This document shows, one piece after another, positions 8,311 through 16,407 of a stretch of DNA of 64,000 bases. The stretch comes from Pseudomonas marginalis (GTDB taxonomy: Bacteria; Pseudomonadota; Gammaproteobacteria; Pseudomonadales; Pseudomonadaceae): NCBI RefSeq assembly GCF_001645105.1, contig NZ_LKEG01000038.1, positions 1-64,000 on the forward strand. The letters run 5' to 3'. The first letter of the stretch is position 1; each line of letters begins with the position of its first letter. The notes beneath the pieces are model-generated. The model did not search any database and had not been told where the DNA came from. It was given only the letters and a program-made list of their open reading frames with translations. A program made the translations under genes and the position numbers.

Positions 8311-9132
8311 ATGAAAAAATTGTTTATCCCCACGTTGCTCGCAGGCCTGATGGCCTCCACTGTTGTTTTCGCGGCTTTGCCGGCGGCAATCAAGGACAAG
8401 GGTGAGATCAGCGCGGCCATCGTGCCGAACTATCCACCGATGGATTTCAAGGACCCCGCCACCAATAAGCTCACGGGTTTCGACTTCGACTTGGGCAATG
8501 CCTTGGCCGAGCGCCTGGGCGTGAAGATCAAGTGGCAGGAAACCGGCTTCGAACAGATGCTCAGCGGCCTGACCACCAAGCGTGTGGACATTGTGCTGTC
8601 GGGCATGAGCGACACCGCCGAGCGCCAAAAGGCGGTGACTTTCATCGACTACTTCACCAGCGGCCCGCAGCTGTACACCCTGGCCAAGCGTGAAGACCTC
8701 AAGGAATTGACTGACCTGTGTGGTAAAAAAGTCGGCACCAGCCGTCGTACCACCTGGCCGTCGGAAATTGCCGCGTGGAGCAAGGAAAACTGCGAAGCGG
8801 CAGGTAAGCCGGCGATCGTGGTGATCGGCACTGAAGGCTCGGCGGATGCACGGGCACAGTTGCAGCAGAACCGCCTGGATGCGGCGATGCAGGGCAGCGA
8901 GACGATTCCTTATTTGATGGCGTTGGACAAGGGCAAGTACAAGCCGGTGGGCCTGGCGATTTCCAAGCAGTTCACCGGGCTGGGGATTGAGAAGAGCAAC
9001 ACCGAGCTGGTCACGGCGATCAGTGAAGCGTTGCAGGGCATGATTGATGATGGGACCTACGGCAAGATCCTGAAGAAGTGGGAGCTGGAGCAAGGCGCGG
9101 TCGAGAAGATCACCATCAACTCCGGCCAGTAA
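8311..9132 (+). CDS. Periplasmic amino-acid-binding protein of the ABC transporter
   Basis: A 273-residue extracellular solute-binding protein of family 3. Residues 1-21 (MKKLFIPTLLAGLMASTVVFA) are one residue past a classical signal peptide core with cleavage near AFA/ALP. The mature part has the usual start (IPNYPPMDF-like), the FDFDLGNALAERLG helix and the terminal WELEQG stretch of the family. The ligand is unknown; the neighbouring lyase suggests an arginine- or aspartate-derived compound. It is the last gene of the transporter set and is closed by a REPIN. Confidence 0.92.
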   Translation: MKKLFIPTLLAGLMASTVVFAALPAAIKDKGEISAAIVPNYPPMDFKDPATNKLTGFDFDLGNALAERLGVKIKWQETGFEQMLSGLTTKRVDIVLSGMSDTAERQKAVTFIDYFTSGPQLYTLAKREDLKELTDLCGKKVGTSRRTTWPSEIAAWSKENCEAAGKPAIVVIGTEGSADARAQLQQNRLDAAMQGSETIPYLMALDKGKYKPVGLAISKQFTGLGIEKSNTELVTAISEALQGMIDDGTYGKILKKWELEQGAVEKITINSGQ

Positions 9133-9143
9133 GTCAATCCAAG

Positions 9144-9231
9144 TGTGGGAGCTGGCTTGCCTGCGATGGCGGCGTCATCTTGCATAATCATTGCCTGAAC
9201 CACCGCTATCGCAGGCAAGCCAGCTCCCACA
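9144..9231. repeat. REPIN (GAGCTGGCTTGCC family)
   Basis: Two inverted REP arms, TGTGGGAGCTGGCTTGCCTG and its complement CAGGCAAGCCAGCTCCCACA, flank a short divergent centre. The element sits between the binding-protein gene and the MFS gene and may stabilise the upstream mRNA. Confidence 0.85.
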
Positions 9232-9279
9232 TTTGATGTGTGTTGTCTTTAGAAAATAACAAGGACACTTGCCCCCACC

Positions 9280-10449
9280 GTGGCCACCTACTCCCTGGTA
9301 ATCCGCCGCCTGCTGGTCTGCTCGGTGACCATCGTGGTCAGCCGTGCCATGACCAGCCCGCTGTTGGCCTTGCTGCTCAGCACACGCCTGGGCCTCAACC
9401 AGCAGGACATCGGCCTGCTGATGGGCATCGCCGTATTTATCGCGACACTGCTGGGCCTGTACGGCGGCTACATCATCGACCGCCTGGAAAAACGCAAGCT
9501 GCTGATCCTGGCCATGCTCTCGAGCGCCATCGGTTTTCTGTTACTGACCTTTGCCAGCAACCTTTACCTCACCACCTTGACCCTGGTCATCACCGAAGCG
9601 GCGTCGGCGCTGTTCCTGATCGGCTCCAAAGCCATCATCAGCGAGAACCTGCCGGTGGGTGACCGTGCCAAGGTGTTTTCCCTGCGTTACACCCTGACCA
9701 ACGTGGGCTACGCGACCGGTCCGATGGTCGGCGTGGTGATCGCCGGGCACCTGCCGCTGGCGCCCTTCCTGATCGCCAGCGCCATCGCCTTTGGCAGCGT
9801 GTTCCTGATGATCGGCATCCCCCCCACCCAACGGGATGACAGCCACAAACCCTTGAGTTTCCTCAGCACCCTGCGCACGTTGCGCAGCGACCGCACGCTG
9901 ATCCTGTTCACCAGCGGCAGCCTGCTGAGCACCATTGTCCACGGGCGCTACACCCTGTATCTGTCGCAGTTTTTGCTGGTGGCCTACAAACCCGCCGAGG
10001 CGTTGAAGATTCTGTCTGCGGTGCTGGCCTGCAACGCCATCACCGTGATCTTGATGCAGTACCAGATCGGGCGGTTTATCAAGCGTGAGCAACTGCGTTA
10101 CTGGATCGTGCTCGGCACCTTGCTGTTCATTGTCGGGCTGATCGGGTTCAGCCTGGCCGACAGCCTGGTCACCTGGTGCCTGGCGATGTTCGTATTCACC
10201 TTGGGCGAGATGATCATCTACCCCTCGGAGTTCCTGTTTATCGACACCATCGCTCCCGATGCCCTGCGCGGCAGTTATTACGGTGCGCAAAACCTGGCCG
10301 CGTTTGGCGGGGCGATGAGCCCGGTGATTTGTGGGTATTTGCTGATCAATGCGGCGCCAGCCAGCATGTTCTATGCATTGGGGGCGCTGACGGCGGTCGG
10401 TGGAACGCTGTGCTTCTTGAGCGGCCGAAGGGTTGCAGTTTCTTGCTGA
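9280..10449 (+). CDS. Major facilitator superfamily transporter
   Basis: A 389-residue inner-membrane carrier with about twelve predicted helices. The first cytoplasmic loop carries the MFS motif A in the form GGYIIDRLEKRKLL (about residues 66-79). The start is GTG 9280 with AAGGA 14 nt upstream; a later start would cut the first helix. The gene follows the amino-acid ABC cluster in the same direction but behind a REPIN, so it may be transcribed separately. Substrate and direction of transport cannot be told from the sequence. Confidence 0.88.
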   Translation: MATYSLVIRRLLVCSVTIVVSRAMTSPLLALLLSTRLGLNQQDIGLLMGIAVFIATLLGLYGGYIIDRLEKRKLLILAMLSSAIGFLLLTFASNLYLTTLTLVITEAASALFLIGSKAIISENLPVGDRAKVFSLRYTLTNVGYATGPMVGVVIAGHLPLAPFLIASAIAFGSVFLMIGIPPTQRDDSHKPLSFLSTLRTLRSDRTLILFTSGSLLSTIVHGRYTLYLSQFLLVAYKPAEALKILSAVLACNAITVILMQYQIGRFIKREQLRYWIVLGTLLFIVGLIGFSLADSLVTWCLAMFVFTLGEMIIYPSEFLFIDTIAPDALRGSYYGAQNLAAFGGAMSPVICGYLLINAAPASMFYALGALTAVGGTLCFLSGRRVAVSC

Positions 10450-10465
10450 TATTTGCGCGCGATCC

Positions 10466-10479
10466 CGCTATTAATAGCG
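10466..10479. promoter_or_regulatory. 14-bp perfect palindrome upstream of an unknown gene
   Basis: CGCTATTAATAGCG is fully self-complementary and ends 24 bp before ATG 10504. It could be an operator or part of the promoter. The binding factor is not known. Confidence 0.4.
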
Positions 10480-10503
10480 AAACTTCTCACGGACCCGAGC
10501 CCC

Positions 10504-11451
10504 ATGAAATTCGACACGGCCTACAGCCTGAGTCTCGACGACAAGCTGTCGATCTACGACGTACGAGACCTGAATTTCGACGAAACCGCCGATTTCGATT
10601 CCGACAAGGACAGCTTCCTCTGCCCCAACGAAGCCTGCCGTGCGGCGTTCGATACGGGCAATACGCTGAGCACCTTCAACGCGAAGAACGTTAACTATCA
10701 GCGCACACCCCATTTCAAGAACAAGACCAGCACCCAGCATATCGACGGCTGCCGTTACGCCAGCACCCACAAGACCGCGACCGGTGAAGGCGACGACGAG
10801 CGTGAAGACAACTTCCCCTCGGAATTTGTACTCACGCGCCGTCAATACGAACGTAAGGCCCCGCTTGCCGGGGCTGAGGGAAGTGCCCCACGCGAGCCAG
10901 CGAAAGCGCCTTCAAACCGTAGTTCTTCGCCCCACAGCGCCCACGACACCACACCGGACAAAACCAGCGTCTTCGCCCACCCGGTGGAATGCTATGTGTC
11001 GAATATCGACGACAAGGACAAGCTCAAGGCGATGCCGCTGAAGATTGGCGACCACACCGCGACCTACTGGACGTTTTTCAAGAAAATCGAATACCTGCAA
11101 GACAACAAGGGCCTGATCTACTGGGGCAAGATCAAGGCGATCAAGGACTACACCAAAAGCTTTCGCATCGACTTCGAGAAGAAGGTGTGGCTGGACAAAA
11201 AGCCCTATTCGGTCAACGTCTATCTGAGCAAAAAACTCATCGACACTTACCGCAAGCGCAAGGCGTTCCTGGAACAGATCAAGGCGGCGGTGGACAGTGA
11301 GCGGGCGCTGTATTGCTTCTTCTACGGGGTGACGCCGGCGTTGAAACACGTACCGAGCACAAAAAAACCCGAACAGACGTTCGGGGTGTTCAGCGCGAAT
11401 ATCGAGAACCTGGATCACCTTATTATCCGGGAGGCGCCGGGGGTGGAGTAA
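10504..11451 (+). CDS. Unknown protein with CoiA-like cysteine/histidine motifs
   Basis: A 315-residue protein I cannot place firmly. Near the N-terminus FLCPNEACRAAFD and, about 45 residues later, HFKNKTSTQHIDGCRY supply Cys and His residues in the spacing of a small zinc site, with the His-rich stretch recalling CoiA and related nuclease-linked zinc domains. Residues about 95-150 are low in complexity and probably flexible, and the remaining part (from about 155) is a mixed alpha/beta domain rich in Lys and aromatic residues. No signal peptide or membrane helix is visible. ATG 10504 is preferred to an upstream start at 10453 because the family-like part begins there. It stands alone. Confidence 0.65.
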   Translation: MKFDTAYSLSLDDKLSIYDVRDLNFDETADFDSDKDSFLCPNEACRAAFDTGNTLSTFNAKNVNYQRTPHFKNKTSTQHIDGCRYASTHKTATGEGDDEREDNFPSEFVLTRRQYERKAPLAGAEGSAPREPAKAPSNRSSSPHSAHDTTPDKTSVFAHPVECYVSNIDDKDKLKAMPLKIGDHTATYWTFFKKIEYLQDNKGLIYWGKIKAIKDYTKSFRIDFEKKVWLDKKPYSVNVYLSKKLIDTYRKRKAFLEQIKAAVDSERALYCFFYGVTPALKHVPSTKKPEQTFGVFSANIENLDHLIIREAPGVE

Positions 11452-11490
11452 CGGCTGATTAAACATCCAGTTGATGAGCGGTCAAAACAA

Positions 11491-11506
11491 CTGTACAAAA
11501 ACACAG
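11491..11506 (+). promoter_or_regulatory. LexA-type SOS box
   Basis: CTGTACAAAAACACAG fits CTGT-N8-ACAG exactly, and the flanking A and T extend the palindrome. TATAGT at 11507-11512 directly follows and may be the -10 element, so a bound repressor would cover the promoter of the HTH gene at 11545. Confidence 0.6.
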
Positions 11507-11544
11507 TATAGTTTGCCCTCCCCCGTCGAATCCTGGAGAAAACC

Positions 11545-11910
11545 ATGTCCTCTCTGGCAATGAGCTCTTTTGTAGAACAGCAGATCGTCCTGCATCAATT
11601 CACCGCCAAGCACAGCGTGCAGGCCCGCGCGATGCTGGGCTGGAGCACCGAAGACCTGGCCCGGTTGGCGGGCGTGACGGCGCAAGCGGTTCAGCACTTC
11701 GAAAGCCAGGGCGACGTGGGCGATGAAACCCGCCTGGCATTGGCGTTCAGGCTGGAGGCTGAGGGGCTGGTGTTTTTTCCGGGCTTTGCGCCGGGGTGGG
11801 GAATGAGTGTGCGTCGGTTCGACCTTCCTTCAACCGAGCCCACTGCCCACAACAGCGCCCGACGCTCCCTTTGCGATGTACTGGGATGGCCGGTCAAAAC
11901 CCAGGTTTGA
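11545..11910 (+). CDS. Small helix-turn-helix (XRE-like) regulator
   Basis: A 121-residue protein. Residues about 25-65 form a Cro/CI-like helix-turn-helix (RAMLGWSTEDLARLAGVTAQAVQHFES), and the following stretch LALAFRLEAEGLVFFPG is the usual tail of short XRE proteins in Proteobacteria. TGGAG lies 9 nt before ATG 11545. A LexA-type box overlaps the presumed promoter, suggesting DNA-damage control. The 3' end overlaps the convergent amidase gene by 17 bp. Its targets are unknown. Confidence 0.8.
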   Translation: MSSLAMSSFVEQQIVLHQFTAKHSVQARAMLGWSTEDLARLAGVTAQAVQHFESQGDVGDETRLALAFRLEAEGLVFFPGFAPGWGMSVRRFDLPSTEPTAHNSARRSLCDVLGWPVKTQV

Positions 11911-13396
11911 TTGCCACCTGGGCGGCCTGCTCATACCCATGGGCCACTGCCAGCAAGGTAGGTTCAGCCCAGCGGGTGCCGAAAAAATAAGCACTGGTGG
12001 GTAAACCGTCCTCATCCGTCCCGGAAGGTACGGCGATCCCTGGGTAGCCGGCTGCCGCGACACCGAAGAAACTGTTTGTCTCGAAATCCGACACCATGAC
12101 GTCCAGGTTCTCCGAGGTGATAGGGTCATCTATGGCGTTGCGGAAATCCTGGATGAGCGCGTCCCACAGTGGCTGGCGCTGCTCCGGCGTCAGGGTTGAG
12201 GCGCTGATTTCCTTGAGTAGTGGTTGATGATCCTCGTCGGCGCCATCACGTTCATCGTTGAACCTGATGAGTTCGGTCAGTGATTTGACCGGTAGTCCCG
12301 AGCGATTGGCCAAGTAAGCATTGAGTTCCTCTTTCGCGTCCGAGAACAACAACTCGTCATAGCGTGAAGCATCGGCCAGGCGCATGTTGACCGGCACCAA
12401 TACCGCGCCTTGCTCGCGAAGCACCTCAAGTGTCCGACTGAATTGCGCACTGTTCACCACCGGTAGGGTTTCACCCTCTTTGGAAAACGTCGCAGGGTAA
12501 CCGATACGCTTGCCCTTCAACGCACCTGGAACCAATAGCTTTGTGTAATCAATGCCTTGGGGCGCTCCCACGCTCGCCGCGTCCTGGGGATCGCTGCCTG
12601 ACATGGCGTTGAGCATCAACGCAGCATCCATTACCGAGCGAGCCATCGGGCCTGGCGTGTCCTGGTGCTGGCTCGCAGGAATAATCCCGTTGCGGTCCAG
12701 CAGGCCGACGCTGGGTTTGAGCCCCACCACACCATTGCGGGCGGCCGGCACAATGATCGAACCATTGGTTTCAGCCCCCACCGCCAAGGGCGCCAACCCT
12801 GCCGCGACTGCGGCGGCAGAGCCGGAACTGGAGCCCCCGACGTCGGCATCCGACTGATGCGGGTTACGGGTTTGCCCGCCCCGGCTGCTCCAGCCATCGG
12901 GGCCTCCACGAAACCCGGCCATTTCACTCATGTTGGTTTTACCCAGGATGACCGCGCCCTGCTTGATCAGGTAATCCACCAACGGGGCATTCTTGCCGGC
13001 ACTTGCCCCCACAAGCCCAAACGCACCTGCACTGGTTTGCATGCCTGTGGTTTCGAGGGTGTCCTTGAGCAAAATGGGAATGCCATGCAGTGGCCCGCGC
13101 ACCTTGCCGCTGGCTCGCTCGCGATCCAACTCGCGCGCAGCCTCAAGCGCTTCAGGGTTGAGTTCGATAACAGACCTCAGTTGAGGGTCCAGCCTGCGAA
13201 TCCGCTCTTGCAGGAAACTGACCAGATCGACCGAGGTGAGCCCACCCGGCCGGGCCATTTGCCTGCCAAGCTCATTGACACTGAGGTATTCGGTACCGGG
13301 GGCGACTGGCTTGGAGGCCGCAGGTAAGTAGTCGCCTGCAATGGACTGCAGGGCCAGCTGGGCAATCGAGCCCAGACCATACGCAATAGAGAACAT
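11894..13396 (-). CDS. Amidase-signature family hydrolase
   Basis: A 500-residue amidase. The Ser-cisSer-Lys triad is visible: Lys111 in PILLKDT, the cis-Ser in GGSSSGS (189-193) and the nucleophile Ser213 in ETNGSIIVPA. The first 20 residues are hydrophobic and could direct export, but no clear cleavage site is seen. ATG 13396 has AGAGG 5 nt upstream and is preferred to a GTG at 13435. It lies downstream of an amidase-like gene and a metallo-hydrolase read in the same direction. The amide substrate is unknown. Confidence 0.9.
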   Translation of the reverse strand: MFSIAYGLGSIAQLALQSIAGDYLPAASKPVAPGTEYLSVNELGRQMARPGGLTSVDLVSFLQERIRRLDPQLRSVIELNPEALEAARELDRERASGKVRGPLHGIPILLKDTLETTGMQTSAGAFGLVGASAGKNAPLVDYLIKQGAVILGKTNMSEMAGFRGGPDGWSSRGGQTRNPHQSDADVGGSSSGSAAAVAAGLAPLAVGAETNGSIIVPAARNGVVGLKPSVGLLDRNGIIPASQHQDTPGPMARSVMDAALMLNAMSGSDPQDAASVGAPQGIDYTKLLVPGALKGKRIGYPATFSKEGETLPVVNSAQFSRTLEVLREQGAVLVPVNMRLADASRYDELLFSDAKEELNAYLANRSGLPVKSLTELIRFNDERDGADEDHQPLLKEISASTLTPEQRQPLWDALIQDFRNAIDDPITSENLDVMVSDFETNSFFGVAAAGYPGIAVPSGTDEDGLPTSAYFFGTRWAEPTLLAVAHGYEQAAQVAIKPGF

Positions 13397-13494
13397 AAGA
13401 CCTCTTCGGGGAGTCAGAAACGACGAAGGACCCACATCGATCCAGGCCCCAGTCTAAAAACCTCTCGCCCTCCCAGCATTGCGACGCACGTCGC

Positions 13495-14292
13495 TTACAC
13501 CGTGGGATTAGTCAACACGTCGAGTAGCCCGGCCTGTACCGGTGTCAGGCGCCGAGCATTGCGGTACACCCGCACCAGAATCGGCAGCACATCCTTGGAA
13601 GATCGCGCGCCATAGAACCACAGCGTTGAACCGTCCCCGAGCGGCTCGCCAAGCCTTGGGTAACCCGTCCAGCAGGCCGCATGGAACGCAGCGCTTTGAC
13701 TGTCGGACACCAGCGCATCCAAGCGGTATTGACTCATGAGCGTGTCGATTTCATTGCGGGTGTGCAGATCGAACCTCAGGGAGTCATCCGCTCGCTGTGC
13801 AGGCACTGGCACCAGTGTCAGCCCAGCCAGACGAAGGGTTTCCAGCGCCAGCGTAAAGAGCGCACGGTGCTCAATACGTTCGTGGTCATTGCCGTGCTCG
13901 TACCGTTCTGCAACCCCGACGCACAGCCCAGTCGTTCTCCGGTCTGCCGTGAAGGTGGTGTTGTTCTGCACCAAAGGCACCTCCACCATCACCGGCCCGG
14001 AAGGATCGATGCCGCTTAAGGCAATCAGCGATAGCGATGGGTCACGCACGGGTTTCACGGGCAGGGCAGGCGCGTCATACCCTGGAATCGGGATGCCGCC
14101 CGCGGGGCGTTTGTCGCCACCGGGGGCCGTCCCGAAAGCGATACCGCTCGGGGCGGGTGTATCGACGGAGGAAGTGGGTGGCACTGTCGCCAGACCTGCT
14201 ATCTCCGCCGGCGAAGATGACGGTGGCGGCGAAGGTGAGCCCGGTCGACAAGGCACGCCCAGCAGCCAAATTTTCCTACACTTGATGTCCAT
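13495..14292 (-). CDS. Amidase-like protein lacking the catalytic region
   Basis: A 265-residue protein. ATG 14292 has an excellent GGAGGG site 9 nt upstream. The first 30 residues include a hydrophobic IWLLGVPC stretch and then a run rich in Pro and Ser. From about residue 125 on it resembles the last third of amidase-signature enzymes: a segment on amino-group handling (LETLRLAGLTLVPVP), then LDALVSDSQSAAFHAACWTGYPRLGEP. The GGSS and Lys motifs of the catalytic core are absent. It may be a truncated duplicate or a protein that kept only the accessory domain. It lies 98 bp upstream of a complete amidase gene on the same strand. Confidence 0.55.
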   Translation of the reverse strand: MDIKCRKIWLLGVPCRPGSPSPPPSSSPAEIAGLATVPPTSSVDTPAPSGIAFGTAPGGDKRPAGGIPIPGYDAPALPVKPVRDPSLSLIALSGIDPSGPVMVEVPLVQNNTTFTADRRTTGLCVGVAERYEHGNDHERIEHRALFTLALETLRLAGLTLVPVPAQRADDSLRFDLHTRNEIDTLMSQYRLDALVSDSQSAAFHAACWTGYPRLGEPLGDGSTLWFYGARSSKDVLPILVRVYRNARRLTPVQAGLLDVLTNPTV

Positions 14293-14417
14293 GTGGACAG
14301 CCCTCCGGAAGATGACTTTCCGAAGGATCATCGCACCCTCATCCGAGGCCTGGAACTGCTTGGAAACACCCGGAAAACTCCTTTTTCCGACGCGTCTTCC
14401 GACTGCCAGCCCAGTCG

Positions 14418-15467
14418 TCAGCCAGCCAAGTGCTCTTGCGCACCTTGTGTTTCCACCTCCAGCCACCACGCATACCCACGCTCAGGCTGGTTCAAGCTGA
14501 ATGCCTGCCCCATCGGCGGTGTGGTAATCGACACGTTGCGCTCCCAGGCCAGCGCCATGATCCGGTCAAACGGTTCGTGCCAGGCATGGAACGCCAGGTC
14601 GAAGGTGCCATTGTGAATCGGCAGCAGCCAGCGCCCCTTGAGGTCGATATGGGCTTGCAGGGTTTGCTCAGGTTGCATATGCACGTGGGGCCAATCGACG
14701 TTGTAAGCACCTGTTTCCATCAGCGTCAGGTCAAAGGGGCCGTACTGTTCACCGATACGTTTAAAGCCGTCGAAGTAACCGGTATCGCCGCTGAAAAAGA
14801 TCCGCAGCGCGCCGTCGATCATCACCCAGGAACACCACAGGGTCTGGTTGGCGTCAAACAGCCCGCGCCCGGAAAAATGCTGCGCAGGTGTCGCGACAAA
14901 CCGAATACCGTCCACCTCAGTGCCCTGCCACCAATCCAACTGGCGCACTTTGCTGGCCTCCACCCCCCACTTCACCAGCAGGTCACCGACGCCCAACGGC
15001 GCAAGAAAATAGCGGGTTTTCTCGGCCAATTGAACGACAGCCTTGCGGTCAAGGTGGTCATAGTGGTTGTGGGAAAGAATCACCGCTTCCAACGGTGGCA
15101 GCGCTTCAAGACTGATGGGCGGCTGATGGAAGCGCTTGGGGCCGGCCCAACTGAACGGTGAGGCACGCTCGGCGAACACCGGGTCGGTGACCCAGAATTT
15201 ACCGCGAATTTTCAGCAAAACCGTCGAATGCCCGAGGCGGAACACGCTGTGATCCGGGGCGGCCAGTAATTGCTCGCGGGTCAGCGATTGCACCGGGATC
15301 TGCCCCACCGGCCGCGTACTGCGCGGTTTGTTGAACAGCATGTTCCAGAAAATACGCAAGGTCTTGCCAAAGCCTCCGTGCTGCACGGGGGGCTCGTTGC
15401 TGAAATGCGCCTGATCGTGCCTGGGCGCTGCTGGCGAAGAATCGACACGGGACGAGATCGTGGCCAT
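14418..15467 (-). CDS. MBL-fold metallo-hydrolase, NAPE-PLD/RomA-like
   Basis: A 349-residue metallo-beta-lactamase-fold protein. The metal-binding motif HNHYDHLD (HxHxDH) lies near residue 136, and the further ligands follow in HFSGRGLFD, in FSGDTGYFD and in LPIHNGTFDLAFHAW. This arrangement is that of the UlaG/RomA/NAPE-PLD group, which acts on phosphodiesters or lactones. ATG 15467 faces a divergent TetR gene, and an operator lies 33 bp upstream, so the hydrolase is probably repressed by that protein. Substrate unknown. Confidence 0.85.
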   Translation of the reverse strand: MATISSRVDSSPAAPRHDQAHFSNEPPVQHGGFGKTLRIFWNMLFNKPRSTRPVGQIPVQSLTREQLLAAPDHSVFRLGHSTVLLKIRGKFWVTDPVFAERASPFSWAGPKRFHQPPISLEALPPLEAVILSHNHYDHLDRKAVVQLAEKTRYFLAPLGVGDLLVKWGVEASKVRQLDWWQGTEVDGIRFVATPAQHFSGRGLFDANQTLWCSWVMIDGALRIFFSGDTGYFDGFKRIGEQYGPFDLTLMETGAYNVDWPHVHMQPEQTLQAHIDLKGRWLLPIHNGTFDLAFHAWHEPFDRIMALAWERNVSITTPPMGQAFSLNQPERGYAWWLEVETQGAQEHLAG

Positions 15468-15499
15468 TACCGGGTGACTCCTACGGATCGCTTATAAGT

Positions 15500-15515
15500 T
15501 ACACTGCACAGTGTA
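15500..15515. promoter_or_regulatory. TetR-type operator, site 1
   Basis: TACACTGCACAGTGTA consists of two perfect 7-bp arms around CA, 33 bp before the metallo-hydrolase start. A second, partly matching copy lies 47 bp away near the regulator gene. Confidence 0.6.
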
Positions 15516-15546
15516 GTTTCAAGATTGCAACAAAATCCGGAGCAAG

Positions 15547-15562
15547 TAAACTGCCGAGTGTA
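15547..15562. promoter_or_regulatory. TetR-type operator, site 2
   Basis: TAAACTGCCGAGTGTA matches site 1 in 13 of 16 positions and lies 27 bp before the tetR start. The two sites would let one repressor control both divergent genes. Confidence 0.55.
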
Positions 15563-15589
15563 ATTTCCTTGAAGAGCCGAACGCCACCC

Positions 15590-16216
15590 ATGACTGCCCC
15601 TCAACGCCTCACCGACCGCAAGCGCGAAGCCATCGTGGCAGCGGCCATTGCCGAGTTTCGCGCAAACGGTTTCGAGGTCACCAGCATGGACAAGATCGCC
15701 GCCACCGCCGGCGTTTCCAAGCGTACGGTGTACAACCACTTCCCCAGCAAGGAAGAGCTGTTCGCCGAAATCCTCCACAAACTGTGGGCCAGCAGTGTTG
15801 CACAGCTCGACGTCAGCTACGCCAGCGACCGCCCGTTGCGCGAACAATTGCGGGGGTTGCTGGAAGCAAAGATGAAGATGATGTCGGACGTGAATTTCCT
15901 CGACCTCGCCAGGGTCGCTATCGCTGCCACCATCCATTCGCCGGAACGTGCGCAGGACATGGTCACCCGCCTGAGCCAACGCGAAGAAGGGTTTACCCAA
16001 TGGGTGCGTGCCGCCCAGGAAGATGGCCGGCTCAACTGCAGTGACCCGGCCTTTGCCGCCCACCAGATCCAAAGCCTGCTCAAGGCGTTTGCCTTCTGGC
16101 CACAGATTACCCTTGGGCAACCGACCCTGGATGCGGCCAGCCAAGCCAGCGTAATCGAGTCGGCCATCGACCTGTTCCTGGCCGGCTACGAAGTCAAAAC
16201 ACCGGGCCAGCCGTAA
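15590..16216 (+). CDS. TetR-family repressor of the metallo-hydrolase gene
   Basis: A 208-residue TetR-type regulator. Residues about 8-55 form the DNA-binding domain (DRKREAIVAAAIAEFRANGF, then IAATAGVSKRTVYNHFPSKEELF). The rest is the helical ligand-binding and dimer domain of the AefR-like C-terminal type. ATG 15590 is preferred over the ATG seven codons upstream because the conserved part begins there. Divergent placement and the two shared operators point to repression of the neighbouring hydrolase and of itself. Confidence 0.9.
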   Translation: MTAPQRLTDRKREAIVAAAIAEFRANGFEVTSMDKIAATAGVSKRTVYNHFPSKEELFAEILHKLWASSVAQLDVSYASDRPLREQLRGLLEAKMKMMSDVNFLDLARVAIAATIHSPERAQDMVTRLSQREEGFTQWVRAAQEDGRLNCSDPAFAAHQIQSLLKAFAFWPQITLGQPTLDAASQASVIESAIDLFLAGYEVKTPGQP

Positions 16217-16306
16217 AAAACCGTTGCACGAGCGACGTCCCAGGTCGTTTTTGACGCATTCGCCCTCTGTTTTGCGCAAATGGCCTGGAAGGACACTGAT
16301 TATTCC

Positions 16307-16334
16307 CCCGCGAATAATTGACAATATTCGTGGG
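16307..16334. repeat. Imperfect inverted repeat before the diguanylate cyclase gene
   Basis: CCCGCGAATA and TATTCGTGGG (9 of 10 bases pair) flank an 8-nt loop, 73 nt upstream of ATG 16408. It may be an operator or an element in the mRNA leader. Confidence 0.4.
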
Positions 16335-16407
16335 CATTCTCCGATCAGCGGTGAAGCCCACGAACATGTGTCGTCGTATCTGCAAAAAAGAGCTGACCCA
16401 GGAATTT

